Source of the DNA: Anaerolineae bacterium
GTDB taxonomy: Bacteria > Chloroflexota > Anaerolineae > Aggregatilineales > Phototrophicaceae
Assembly: GCA_022824365.1 (NCBI GenBank)
Contig: JAJEAA010000011.1
Coordinates: forward strand, 1-64,000
Direction of reading: 5' to 3'
DNA: 64,000 nt
Within the stretch, counting starts at the first letter, position 1. The number at the start of each line of letters is the position of its first letter. Shown here piece after piece: positions 48,500-57,099 of the stretch. The notes beneath the pieces are model-generated. The model saw only the letters and a program-made list of their open reading frames with translations. It did not search any database and had not been told where the DNA came from. Both the position numbers and the translations under genes were made by a program.

Positions 48500-51177
48500 A
48501 CCGAAAGGCATGGCGACGCCTGCTGCCCATCAGCTGTATGCTTGTCCTGACGCTGCTATTTTTTCATCAGTTGGCTTTCAGCGGCAAGATCCTGGCGCGG
48601 GGCGACACCTACCAATATTTCTATCCGTATTGGGATGCGCGCAACGAAGCCTTTCGCGCCGGCGCTTTGCCGCTGTGGACGCCGGATTTATTCACGGGCG
48701 CGCCGCTATTGGCGAATCCGCAACTGGGCGCGTATTACCCTCTCAACTGGCTGACCGCGCCATTCCGCGCCCCGACCGCCATCGCCATCAGCATTGTTTT
48801 GCATGTGACGCTGGCGGGAGCCGGGACAATTTTTCTCTACTGGCAAGTCATCGGCAAGCGCTGGCTGCCAGCCTTCGTCGCCGGCGTCGCTTTCGCCTTT
48901 GGCGGGGTCCTGAGTTCGCATGTCGAGCAGATTAATCAGCTGCAAGGTTTGGCTTGGATGCCAATTCTCTTCGCGCTGTATCATCGCGTCCTGGCGGGGG
49001 AGCGAGCGCGGCGGGACGGTTTGCTGCTGGCGCTGGCTTGGGCGCTGCAGATTTTCAGCGGGCATACGCAAACGGTCTTCATCAGCGGCGTCGGACTGGC
49101 TGTCTATGGTTTGGGATTCAGGGCATTTGACGGCGGAGGGCGGCGACCGTTATGGCGATTGACGCGACCGCTGCTGCCATTGGCATTTGTATTTTGCCTG
49201 GCGCTGTTGCTGGCGCTGCCACAATTGCTGCCGAGCCTGGAGTTGATGCGTTTATCCAACCGGGGCGGCGGATTCAGCACGCAAGCCTCAACCGCGTTTT
49301 CGCTGCCGCCGACGCAGCTTGGGCGCGCCTTGCTGCCGAGCTACGATGGCCAGCTCTTCGGCGAATATGTGGCGACCTTGGGCATTGTCGGGCTGGGTCT
49401 GGCGCTATGGGGCTTTGCCTGCTTCCGCGATAATGAGCGGGGGCGTCGTCTTTGGCTGGCGCTGGCGATAATTGGATTTGCGCTGGCTCTGGGCCGTTAC
49501 AATCCCTTCTATTTGCTGCTGGCGGAATTGCCGGGCTTCAATCTGTTTCGCGTGCCGGCGCGTTTCCTGGCGCTGTTCAGCCTGGCGCTGGCGTTGCTGG
49601 CGGGCATGGGAACCCAAGCGCTTTCGCAGCCGCTGCGTCGTCCGCGTCCGCTGGTGCTTATCGCGCTCGCAATAGCGCTTCTGATTCTTGTCACCCGTTT
49701 CCTGCTGCCCGGGGATCCGGCGCTCATCTTCGGCGGCGCGGAGATCAGCGACCGTTCGCTGGCGTTTTGGGTCGGCGCCTGGCTCCTGCTCATGGCGCTG
49801 CTCGTGATTCGACATCGCTGGGTTAAGTTAAGCGCTCTGGCTCTTGTCACGCTTGAGCTTTTCCTGGCCGGGCAGAAGCTGCCATACAATGACCTGTCGC
49901 CGCCCGATGTTTACCTGGGCGAGCGGCCTACGATCAGCCAATTGGGCGCGCTGCAAGAAGACTTAGTCGCGCCCGGGCGGACGCTGTCGGCGAGTCAGAT
50001 TTATTTCGATCCGCTCGACATCGGCGATCTGCGACGCCGATACGACGGTCTGGGCATGGACTACAAAGCGCAATTCCACGCGCTGGACGCGGTCAAAATG
50101 CAAGAAACCTTGTACCCGAACCTGGCTTTGACCTGGGGCATTCCTTCGACTGACGGCTTTGGCGGCGGCATCACGCCGAGCCGCGCTTACTCGCTGTACG
50201 CGTCGCTGCTGCTGCCGGCGGACGAGCCGCTGCCGGTGGACGGCCGACTGGGCGAGCGCATGGCCGTGCCCGAATGTTGGGGCGCTTGCCTGCCTGCGCG
50301 GCGCTGGCTGGAAGCGACCGACACGCGCTATATCATCACCGACAAAGTGTATGACATCTGGCATGAGGATATCGCTTATGATACCGCGCTATCGAGCTAT
50401 TGGGCGGAAGCCGCCTCCGCGCCGGGCCTGCCCGATTTCGCCGACGAAGCGCGGATATTGCACCGCGTCCCGCTAGATGCTGACCGGCCGGCGCTCAAGC
50501 TGGAGCATGACCTGCTGCTCACGATAATCGACGGCGCGGACCTGGATGCCTTCATGATCCACGCGGGCGACTTCCTCGCGGTCACAGCCGTGGACAGCCA
50601 GCAGCCAGCGCAGTTTCAGGAGCTTCAGCCACCGCCTTTCGAGCGGGTCTTTTCAGGCGCGGTCAAGATTTTTAAGCTGCCAGCGAGCGGGCAACGGGCT
50701 TTCCTGGCGACGGAGACGCAGTCGGTAGCGGAGGACCCGGCCGGCGATGAATCGGCGCTAGAACTGCTGCGAGCGGGCGCGCCGGTGGTGATACACGGCG
50801 ATCTTGATCCGCTGAGCGCAGCCCTGGACGGGAGCGAGAGAGTCGAGATCATCGACTATAAAGACAATCGCGTTACGCTGGTCTTGTCCGCCCCGGCTGA
50901 TGCGCTGCTCCTGCTTGCCGATGCCTGGCACCCGGCCTGGCGGGCAACGGTGAATGGCGAGCCAGCGCCGATTTATCGCGCGAATCTGATCTTTCGCGCT
51001 GTGCCCGTGCCGGCCGGGGACAGCACGGTCAGCTTCGAGTTTGCGCCCGGACACTGGCGCGCCGCACTTGTCATCGGCATCGGCTTGTGGTTCATTATGC
51101 TACTGATGGTGTTTGTCTCAAATCGCCCGGAGATTGAGCGCTGGCGGCAAAGACGGCGCATGGAGGAGAAGCTCTGA
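48496..51177 (+). CDS. YfhO family membrane protein
   Basis: An 893-residue protein with about thirteen membrane helices in the first 450 residues and a large soluble tail. The YfhO pattern is clear: LARGDTYQYFYPYWDARNEA, LPLWTPDLFTGAPLLANPQL, GAYYPLNWL, FHVEQ-type SSHVEQINQLQGLAWMPILF, then FRVPARFLALFSLALALLAG, and at the end ADAWHPAWRATVNGEPAPIY. In Gram-positives YfhO is a GT-C enzyme that glycosylates lipoteichoic acid; a surface-glycan role is likely here. The start overlaps the GT2 stop and the end overlaps the VOC gene start (TGATG). Confidence 0.9.
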   Translation: MNRKAWRRLLPISCMLVLTLLFFHQLAFSGKILARGDTYQYFYPYWDARNEAFRAGALPLWTPDLFTGAPLLANPQLGAYYPLNWLTAPFRAPTAIAISIVLHVTLAGAGTIFLYWQVIGKRWLPAFVAGVAFAFGGVLSSHVEQINQLQGLAWMPILFALYHRVLAGERARRDGLLLALAWALQIFSGHTQTVFISGVGLAVYGLGFRAFDGGGRRPLWRLTRPLLPLAFVFCLALLLALPQLLPSLELMRLSNRGGGFSTQASTAFSLPPTQLGRALLPSYDGQLFGEYVATLGIVGLGLALWGFACFRDNERGRRLWLALAIIGFALALGRYNPFYLLLAELPGFNLFRVPARFLALFSLALALLAGMGTQALSQPLRRPRPLVLIALAIALLILVTRFLLPGDPALIFGGAEISDRSLAFWVGAWLLLMALLVIRHRWVKLSALALVTLELFLAGQKLPYNDLSPPDVYLGERPTISQLGALQEDLVAPGRTLSASQIYFDPLDIGDLRRRYDGLGMDYKAQFHALDAVKMQETLYPNLALTWGIPSTDGFGGGITPSRAYSLYASLLLPADEPLPVDGRLGERMAVPECWGACLPARRWLEATDTRYIITDKVYDIWHEDIAYDTALSSYWAEAASAPGLPDFADEARILHRVPLDADRPALKLEHDLLLTIIDGADLDAFMIHAGDFLAVTAVDSQQPAQFQELQPPPFERVFSGAVKIFKLPASGQRAFLATETQSVAEDPAGDESALELLRAGAPVVIHGDLDPLSAALDGSERVEIIDYKDNRVTLVLSAPADALLLLADAWHPAWRATVNGEPAPIYRANLIFRAVPVPAGDSTVSFEFAPGHWRAALVIGIGLWFIMLLMVFVSNRPEIERWRQRRRMEEKL

Positions 51178-51863
51178 TGAGATTAGGGAGTTATGTCGAG
51201 ATTCTGAATTATGTCGATGATACCGTCGCGGCCGGCGCGTATTACGAGAAGCTGGGACTTGCAGCGCTGGGGGATGATGTTTACACCGATGGGCGTTATC
51301 ACTTGCATCTGGTTCGCGGCAGCGGTCCCAACCCGAGCCTGCGCTATTTTGGCTGCGATCTTAACGGGCTGCGGGCGGGCGGGCTGGATGTCGGCGATGG
51401 GACGCTGGTCAGCCCGGCCGGGATTCATATCCTGCTCAGCGCTGATGCGCCGCCGCGAGACCTGCCACACGACAATGTGGCGCGGGCGCAGGACATTACC
51501 CGCCTGGGCAAATTCGGCGAGCTTTCCGCCATGATCCCGGATCTGGAGGTGGAATGCGCCTTTTGGGAGGCGGCCGGTTATGACGTGCTGGGCAAGTACA
51601 GCATGCCAAAGCCTTGGGGGATCTGGTGCGACAATCTTTTTCTGATCGGCTTGCACCAAGACGATGTCGACGAACCATTCGCCATCTGTCATTTCGCGCC
51701 CGATATGAAAGAGGTCAACGCGCAACTGCTGGCCGAGGGCTTTGACTTGAAGCCTTTCGAAAGCGGCGATATTCCGGCTGACCTGACTTATCAAAGGCTG
51801 ATGACGCCCTACGGCATCTTGTTCTACTTGTTCACTGGCGATATTTCCGAGGCGAAGCCCTAG
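51177..51863 (+). CDS. VOC superfamily (glyoxalase-like) protein
   Basis: A 228-residue protein made of two betaalphabetabetabeta modules. LGSYVEILNYVDDTVAAGAY and YYEKLGLAALGDDVYTDGRY open the first module; LSAMIPDLEVECAFWEAAGY and AICHFAPDMKEVNAQLLAEG belong to the second. VOC proteins bind metals for dioxygenase, lyase or resistance functions; the canonical His/Glu ligands are not obvious here, so it may be non-catalytic. Its start overlaps the YfhO stop by one base. Confidence 0.72.
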   Translation: MRLGSYVEILNYVDDTVAAGAYYEKLGLAALGDDVYTDGRYHLHLVRGSGPNPSLRYFGCDLNGLRAGGLDVGDGTLVSPAGIHILLSADAPPRDLPHDNVARAQDITRLGKFGELSAMIPDLEVECAFWEAAGYDVLGKYSMPKPWGIWCDNLFLIGLHQDDVDEPFAICHFAPDMKEVNAQLLAEGFDLKPFESGDIPADLTYQRLMTPYGILFYLFTGDISEAKP

Positions 51864-51920
51864 CCGCCGATCGAGAATCCAAAGATTCGCTGCGCCGCCC
51901 GCCCAAGCGAGGATACAACG

Positions 51921-52949
51921 TTGAGCGACGACGGCATCACCAAAATCGCGGACGATATCATTCAGGTGCAGATCCCCCTGCCCTATGTCTTGAACATCGT
52001 CAATTGCTATCTCTTGCGCGGCGCCGAGGGCTGGACGCTGGTCGATACCGGCTTGAACACCTCGGCTGCCCGCTCGCAATGGAAAAGCGCGCTGGCAAGC
52101 TTGGGCATCGAGCCAGCCGATATTGAGAAAATCGTGCTGACGCATATGCACCCGGATCACTTCGGCATGGCCGGCTGGTGGCAGCGGCAGACCGAGACGC
52201 CGATCCCGCTTTACCTGCCGGAGCGCGAGCAGCGCCAGATGCGGATATTCTACCAGCCCCGCAATACGCCCATGTATCATCAGTGGCTGCTGGATTGCGG
52301 CATGGACGAAGCATCGGCCGACAACCTGGAAGGCGCGCTCTATAACACACGGGACTTGACCCAGCCGCATCCAAGACAGCAGAAATTCTTGACGGCGGGC
52401 GCAATTGCGCGACTGGGCGCGCGGGAATTTCAGACGATTCATGCGCCGGGCCACAGCGATGGCCAGATGATTTTCTACGACGCGGACGATAAGCTGATGA
52501 TCTGCGGCGATCATGTGCTGATGCGCATCACGCCCAATATCGGCGTCTGGCCGCATAGCGAGCCGGATCCGCTGGGTCGCTTTTTGGATTCGCTGGGGGA
52601 GCTGGCAAAGCTGGATGCGCGGTTGGCGCTGCCGGGGCACAAATGGCTGATCAGCGATTGGCGCGGGCGAATCGAAGAATTGATCGCGCACCATGAGGCG
52701 CGCCTGGAACGAACTGAGGAAGCGCTGGCTGAAGGCGCGCGGACCGTGCTGGAGGTCGCGGCGCAGTTATTCGATCTGGAGCGACTGACGCCACATGAAT
52801 GGCGTTTCGCGCTGGCGGAGACCCTGGCTCACCTCGAATATTTGCGCGCGCGGGAGCGAGCGGTCAGCCAGGACGGGAGACAAAACGGGGGGCAGCGCTG
52901 GATTCTCGCTGACGCCCCCGCTAGCGAATCGGATGTGGCAGACGCTTAG
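51921..52949 (+). CDS. MBL-fold metallo-hydrolase
   Basis: A 342-residue metallo-beta-lactamase fold protein with TTG start. The metal motif is VLTHMHPDHFG (H-x-H-x-D-H), the third His is in IHAPGHSDGQMIFYDADD, the bridging Asp in LMICGDHVLM and the last His in ALPGHKWL. The C-terminal 90 residues form a helical extension (ERTEEALAEGARTVLEVAAQ) like that of glyoxalase II-type and lactonase-type relatives. The substrate is unknown. Its stop overlaps the opposite gene by four bases. Confidence 0.88.
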   Translation: MSDDGITKIADDIIQVQIPLPYVLNIVNCYLLRGAEGWTLVDTGLNTSAARSQWKSALASLGIEPADIEKIVLTHMHPDHFGMAGWWQRQTETPIPLYLPEREQRQMRIFYQPRNTPMYHQWLLDCGMDEASADNLEGALYNTRDLTQPHPRQQKFLTAGAIARLGAREFQTIHAPGHSDGQMIFYDADDKLMICGDHVLMRITPNIGVWPHSEPDPLGRFLDSLGELAKLDARLALPGHKWLISDWRGRIEELIAHHEARLERTEEALAEGARTVLEVAAQLFDLERLTPHEWRFALAETLAHLEYLRARERAVSQDGRQNGGQRWILADAPASESDVADA

Positions 52950-54322
52950 CGCTGCAATTGCGCGATGGTCTCGCAGGCCGGGCAACTGCCATCGCGCCGG
53001 ATGATGGCGTAACCGGCTTGCGGGTCGGCATCGTAGGTGTCGAAATCGATATTCCAGATGACAGCCAACTCTACCGGCATGTCTTGATAGTTGGACATAA
53101 TCAGCAACGCTTCCGCGATCCAGGCGGCTTGCTCGGTCACTGAGGTCGTCGAAGCCCAGGCGAAACCCGCCGGCAGCGGACCGTAGCCCTCGGGCGAGAG
53201 ATAGCCGACCTCGGTCATGCACATCGGGATATCGGTATTGCGGAAGGCCCAGTCGACGCGGCGCAGCATCGGCAAGAGATAGCGCGTTGGGTGTTCGCTG
53301 CGCCGGTCGCCCCCCTGCGCGGCGGGCGGCAGGATGCCTTCGTTGTAATGGACGCCGATGCAATCCGCGTAGTTGGCGGCGCCGGCATTAGCCATCTGGT
53401 ACATGAATACGTTGTCATCGCAGCCGCCAACGCCGCAACTGTCGCCGAAAAAACCGGTTGGCGCGGGCGCGCCGCTGATGACCAGGGTATCCGGATTGAC
53501 GGCTTTAATCGCCTCGTAAGCCGCCGCCAGCATACGCGTGTATTGGGCGCCATTGATACGGCCGCGGGGCCACTCGCGGTCAATGTTAGGCTCATTCCAG
53601 ACTTCGATGGCGTCCGCGCCCAATTCCGCCAGGTAGGCGACGTATTCCGCGAAGTTCGCGATATAGCCATCGAAATCGGCCGCCAGTTGGTTTTTGTCGC
53701 CTTTCGCGCCCAGCAGAACCTTGTAGCCTTTGGCATGGGCTTCTTCAATGAGGTCTTTGCCATCCGAGATGCCGAATTGCACCTGTTTCTTGACCCAAGT
53801 CAGGCCAGCCGCATTCATGGCGGCTTGGGCTTCCTCGTCAAAGCTCGATACATGCCCGCCTACTGGCAGGGGCAGCCGGTTCTCGATGAAAGCGGCGGGG
53901 GCCGCTGGCGCGCCAATGACTTGGACCGGCTCGGTGTTGACGAGCTCGCCATCGTTGTTGACGGCGATGGGCGCCAGGGTGTAATAGAGGCTCTCCTGAT
54001 CGCTGTTGACAGCGTGCAGCCGAATCTGATAGAAGCCGTCGTTCAGGATGCTCGTATTCCATGTGCCGAGCGAGCCGTTGACAACCGGAGACATTTGGAA
54101 GCTCACGATTGGCGTCCAGGCCGCATCCGCGCCAGCGATATAGGGCGCGGCTTCCACGAAGAACCACTGTTGACCGGGGATGTTGGCGCTGCCTCTGAGT
54201 TCCACCGTTCCGCGGACGGTGTTGTAGACGGGATTCCAGTCCAGCATCAACTCGTCGGTCTGCGCGCTGACGCCCTCGGCCAACCCGATAATCATCGCCA
54301 ATACAATATAAAGATGTCGCAT
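52946..54322 (-). CDS. Secreted glycoside hydrolase-like protein (clan GH-A, GH39/GH5-like)
   Basis: A 458-residue exported protein. Signal peptide MRHLYIVLAMIIGLAEGVSA. Residues about 25-140 form an N-terminal beta domain (VRGTVELRGSANIPGQQWFF), the rest a TIM barrel with LTWVKKQVQF, KGYKVLLGAKGDKNQ, the acid/base Glu in ADAIEVWNEPNID, VISGAPAPTGF, CIGVHYNEGI, and the probable nucleophile Glu in MCMTEVGYLSPEG. It should hydrolyse a glycosidic bond in an external polysaccharide. ATG 54322 is taken because it gives the signal peptide; the upstream ATG does not. Confidence 0.83.
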   Translation of the reverse strand: MRHLYIVLAMIIGLAEGVSAQTDELMLDWNPVYNTVRGTVELRGSANIPGQQWFFVEAAPYIAGADAAWTPIVSFQMSPVVNGSLGTWNTSILNDGFYQIRLHAVNSDQESLYYTLAPIAVNNDGELVNTEPVQVIGAPAAPAAFIENRLPLPVGGHVSSFDEEAQAAMNAAGLTWVKKQVQFGISDGKDLIEEAHAKGYKVLLGAKGDKNQLAADFDGYIANFAEYVAYLAELGADAIEVWNEPNIDREWPRGRINGAQYTRMLAAAYEAIKAVNPDTLVISGAPAPTGFFGDSCGVGGCDDNVFMYQMANAGAANYADCIGVHYNEGILPPAAQGGDRRSEHPTRYLLPMLRRVDWAFRNTDIPMCMTEVGYLSPEGYGPLPAGFAWASTTSVTEQAAWIAEALLIMSNYQDMPVELAVIWNIDFDTYDADPQAGYAIIRRDGSCPACETIAQLQR

Positions 54323-54697
54323 TTCCGCTCCGATACACAGGTGAATATCACCTCGATTATAGAACAGGCGGCTTGCCGTGACTATCGGGGAAAACGAAAA
54401 GATGGCTAGTGTATCCATTTCGGTTGAAACAAAAGTACTTAAGCACCGAGAACACAGAGAGCGCAGAGGATAATACTAAAGTATTGTTGCTCTTTGAGTC
54501 CTTGCGTCTTTGTGGTGAATTGAGCAATTTGAATTTCAATCGACTTTGATACGCTACCAAAAGATGCCGGAGCGTAGGGAAGCGGGAGCCGGAGGACGCC
54601 GCGCCGCATGGTTATAAGTTGTGGACAAAGGCGCCGGCGGATTACAATTCGGGTTTGTGCGAGACAAAAGAAATCCGCGGGATGCGGAGGAAAGCGA
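54323..54697. repeat. Intergenic region with two copies of the CACAGAG repeat in opposite orientation
   Basis: AGCACCGAGAACACAGAGAG plus CGCAGAG lies at about 54438-54476, and the reverse form GAGTCCTTGCGTCTTTGTGG at 54498-54520. Otherwise no gene or RNA is seen. Confidence 0.6.
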
Positions 54698-56098
54698 CTT
54701 GGCGCGATGGTGATGATACGCGATGCTGCAAGGGTCGAAGACGAGATTCTCTCTCGCTATCGCGCGCGGACGGGCGTGTCGCGAGCGCGGCATGAGGAGG
54801 CGCGGACGTTCATGCCGGCCGGCGATACACGGGCGGCCACCTATTTCGCCCCTTATCCGACTTATATGGCGGCGGGGGAAGGCGCTTGGCTCAACGACTG
54901 CGATGGCAACCGCTATCTCGACTTTCTGAATAACTTCACATCGCTGGCGCACGGGCATGCGCAGCCGGGCATCGTTGAATTGGCGGCCGACCAATTGACG
55001 CGGGGGACTGTCTTCGGGACGGCAGCCGAGCCGCAGGTGGCGCTGGCCAAGCTGCTGGTCGAACGAGTGCCGAGCTTCGACATGCTGCGCTTCACCAATT
55101 CCGGCACGGAAGCGACGATGATGATGATGCGGGCGGCGCGCGCTTTCAGCGGACGCGACATCATTGTCAAGATGGACGGCGGCTATCATGGTTCGCATGA
55201 CTTCGTGGAAGTCAGCGTCAGCGCCGGTATGGGGACGGATGGTCCGCTGATGCCACGCCTGGAGGGACGGGGGGTGCCGCAGGCGGTGTTGAACGCGGTC
55301 ATGGTCGCGCCATTCAACGATCTGGCCGCGATGGAAGCTTTGCTGCGGCAGCATCACGAGCGCATCGCCGGGATCATCATCGAGCCGATGCCAAACTCCG
55401 GGGGCATGGTGCCGCCGGCGTCGGGTTACTTGCGCGGTTTGCGCCAACTGGCTGATGAATTCGATGTCCTGCTGCTCTTCGATGAGATCGTGACGCTTCG
55501 GCTGAGCAGCGGCGGTTATCAGCAGATCGAAGATGTCCGGCCGGATATGACGGCGGTCGGCAAGATCATCGGCGGAGGCTTCCCGGTCGGCGCATTCGGC
55601 GGGCGGGCGGCAATCATGCAGCTCTTCGACCCGGACGCGGATGCCGACTCTCTCTTCCACAGCGGCACCTTCAACGGCAACAACATGACGATGACGGCTG
55701 GATTGGAGGCGATGCGGCGGCTGGACGAGGCGGCGATAGCGCGCATCAACCGCTTGGGCGAGCGGCTTCAAGACGGGATGAACGCGATATTCAAGTCCCA
55801 GGGAATCCGGGCGCAATGCCTGGGTTACGGCTCGCTGCAGCAGATTCAATGGACCGATGAGCCGGTGGTCACGCTGACGGATGCGCGCCGGGCTGGCGAA
55901 GACATGAGCCGATTGCGCGAGCTGCTGCATCTGGAGTTGTTGAATCGCGGCTTGTATACCAGCAATCGAGGCATGTTCAGCATATCGACGCCGATGAGCG
56001 ACGGGGAGATCGAGTTGGCGCTGGCGGCGGTTGAGGGCGCGCTGGGTTGCTTGAAGCCGTATATGCGCGAGGCGGCGCCGCGTCTTCTGAGAGGATAA
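54698..56098 (+). CDS. Class III aminotransferase, glutamate-1-semialdehyde aminomutase-like
   Basis: A 466-residue PLP enzyme. FMPAGDTRAATYFAPYPTYM and the G-x-W-L-x-D-x-D-G-N-R-Y-L-D motif open it; the cofactor site is built from FTNSGTEATMMMMRAARAFS, MDGGYHGSHD, LLLFDEIVTLRLSSGGYQQI and the lysine in TAVGKIIGGGFPVGAFGG; SGTFNGNNMTMTAGL follows. It is close to HemL, but lone HemL-like genes of this type often act on other beta-amino or diamino compounds, and no heme genes adjoin. TTG 54698 has GGAGG eight bases before and is preferred over the nearby ATG (54707). Confidence 0.85.
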   Translation, partial: LGAMVMIRDAARVEDEILSRYRARTGVSRARHEEARTFMPAGDTRAATYFAPYPTYMAAGEGAWLNDCDGNRYLDFLNNFTSLAHGHAQPGIVELAADQLTRGTVFGTAAEPQVALAKLLVERVPSFDMLRFTNSGTEATMMMMRAARAFSGRDIIVKMDGGYHGSHDFVEVSVSAGMGTDGPLMPRLEGRGVPQAVLNAVMVAPFNDLAAMEALLRQHHERIAGIIIEPMPNSGGMVPPASGYLRGLRQLADEFDVLLLFDEIVTLRLSSGGYQQIEDVRPDMTAVGKIIGGGFPVGAFGGRAAIMQLFDPDADADSLFHSGTFNGNNMTMTAGLEAMRRLDEAAIARINRLGERLQDGMNAIFKSQGIRAQCLGYGSLQQIQWTDEPVVTLTDARRAGEDMSRLRELLHLELLNRGLYTSNRGMFSISTPMSDGEIELALAAVEGALGCLKPYMREAAPRLLRG

Positions 56099-56106
56099 GC
56101 GGCCGG

Positions 56107-56132
56107 CGGGCGGCTCAATCAAGGGTCGCCTT
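56107..56132. repeat. Degenerate palindromic intergenic repeat
   Basis: CGGGCGGCTCAATCAAGGGT followed by CGCC, a partial member of the main palindrome family between convergent genes. Confidence 0.5.
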
Positions 56133-56177
56133 TGAAATTACGGCTATCGTAATCTGATTCGCGCGGTCAACCGGCGA

Positions 56178-57023
56178 TCAGCCGATTCCGGCGGCTCGCA
56201 TGTGCGCCTGGATGAGATCAAAGAAGCGCTCTTCCGAGTTGTCTTGGGGCGCGTAGCCGATGACGCGACGGGCGTTGGCGATGCTCCAGATAGCATGCGG
56301 GTTGGCGCTGATGCCGTAGAAGATCTGGAAGGGCGCGCCGAGTTCGTCGCGGATATCCTCGGTTTCGATGCTCTTGATGAAGAGTTGGGACATGTCGCGC
56401 TGGCTGATGTAGACGGCGAGGGCGCGACGCATCCGGCGCAGGTCGCCCAGGGGCGCGTCGGCGACATCAGTCTCGCGGGGACCGCCGATGCGAATCTGCA
56501 CATTTTCCAGCGGACGGTCCTCGTGGGTGACGCCGCTGGCGAAAACTTGCCCGATCTGCTCAAAGGCGATCTTCGCCCAGCCGTACCAATTGTCAGAGGC
56601 GTTCATGTCCGGCGTGACCATCGGCGCGCGGCCGTCAAGGGCGTAATTCTCGTAGAAATCGGCGGCGTGGTTGGTGCTGGCGGCGACGAGGCGCCGGACC
56701 CGCTCTTCCCAGGCGACCTGGTAGACATTGTAAGCGAGTTGCAGGTTCGCCAGCTCGGAGGAGAAGTAGATGTCGTCGCCTTGATCGTGGATGCGGTAGT
56801 AGGCGCAATGCAAGACAGCGTCGGCGCTGGCGAAGTGATGGCGGTAGCGATCGCGGTCTTTGTTCATCAAGTCGGCGATCTGGACGCCTTCGACTTCTTT
56901 GCCATCCTGGTCGGTCGCGCGGGTATCGAGCAGGGTCAGGTCGTAGCGTTCGCGCAGGGCTGGCAGCAAGACGCCGGCGATCGTGCCGCTGGCGCCGGTG
57001 ACGACGACTTTTCGTTTGGGCAT
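56178..57023 (-). CDS. NAD(P)-dependent epimerase/dehydratase family protein
   Basis: A 281-residue extended short-chain dehydrogenase. The nucleotide loop is VVVTGASGTIAGVLLPAL (G-x-x-G-x-x-A/G), acidic D34-region LLDTRATDQ binds NAD, the catalytic Tyr and Lys are in NWYGWAKIAFEQ with Ser/Thr in VAASTNHAAD. It resembles uronate dehydrogenases and sugar-nucleotide epimerases. AGGAG lies before the ATG. The substrate is unknown. It is transcribed after the membrane protein gene on the same strand but with a 76-bp gap. Confidence 0.85.
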   Translation of the reverse strand: MPKRKVVVTGASGTIAGVLLPALRERYDLTLLDTRATDQDGKEVEGVQIADLMNKDRDRYRHHFASADAVLHCAYYRIHDQGDDIYFSSELANLQLAYNVYQVAWEERVRRLVAASTNHAADFYENYALDGRAPMVTPDMNASDNWYGWAKIAFEQIGQVFASGVTHEDRPLENVQIRIGGPRETDVADAPLGDLRRMRRALAVYISQRDMSQLFIKSIETEDIRDELGAPFQIFYGISANPHAIWSIANARRVIGYAPQDNSEERFFDLIQAHMRAAGIG

Positions 57024-57099
57024 TTGAGGAACTCCTGATCTGCATTAGCTGGCTGACGCAATTACTCTGGCTAAGAATACCGCGCGCGCCCAAAGTCGT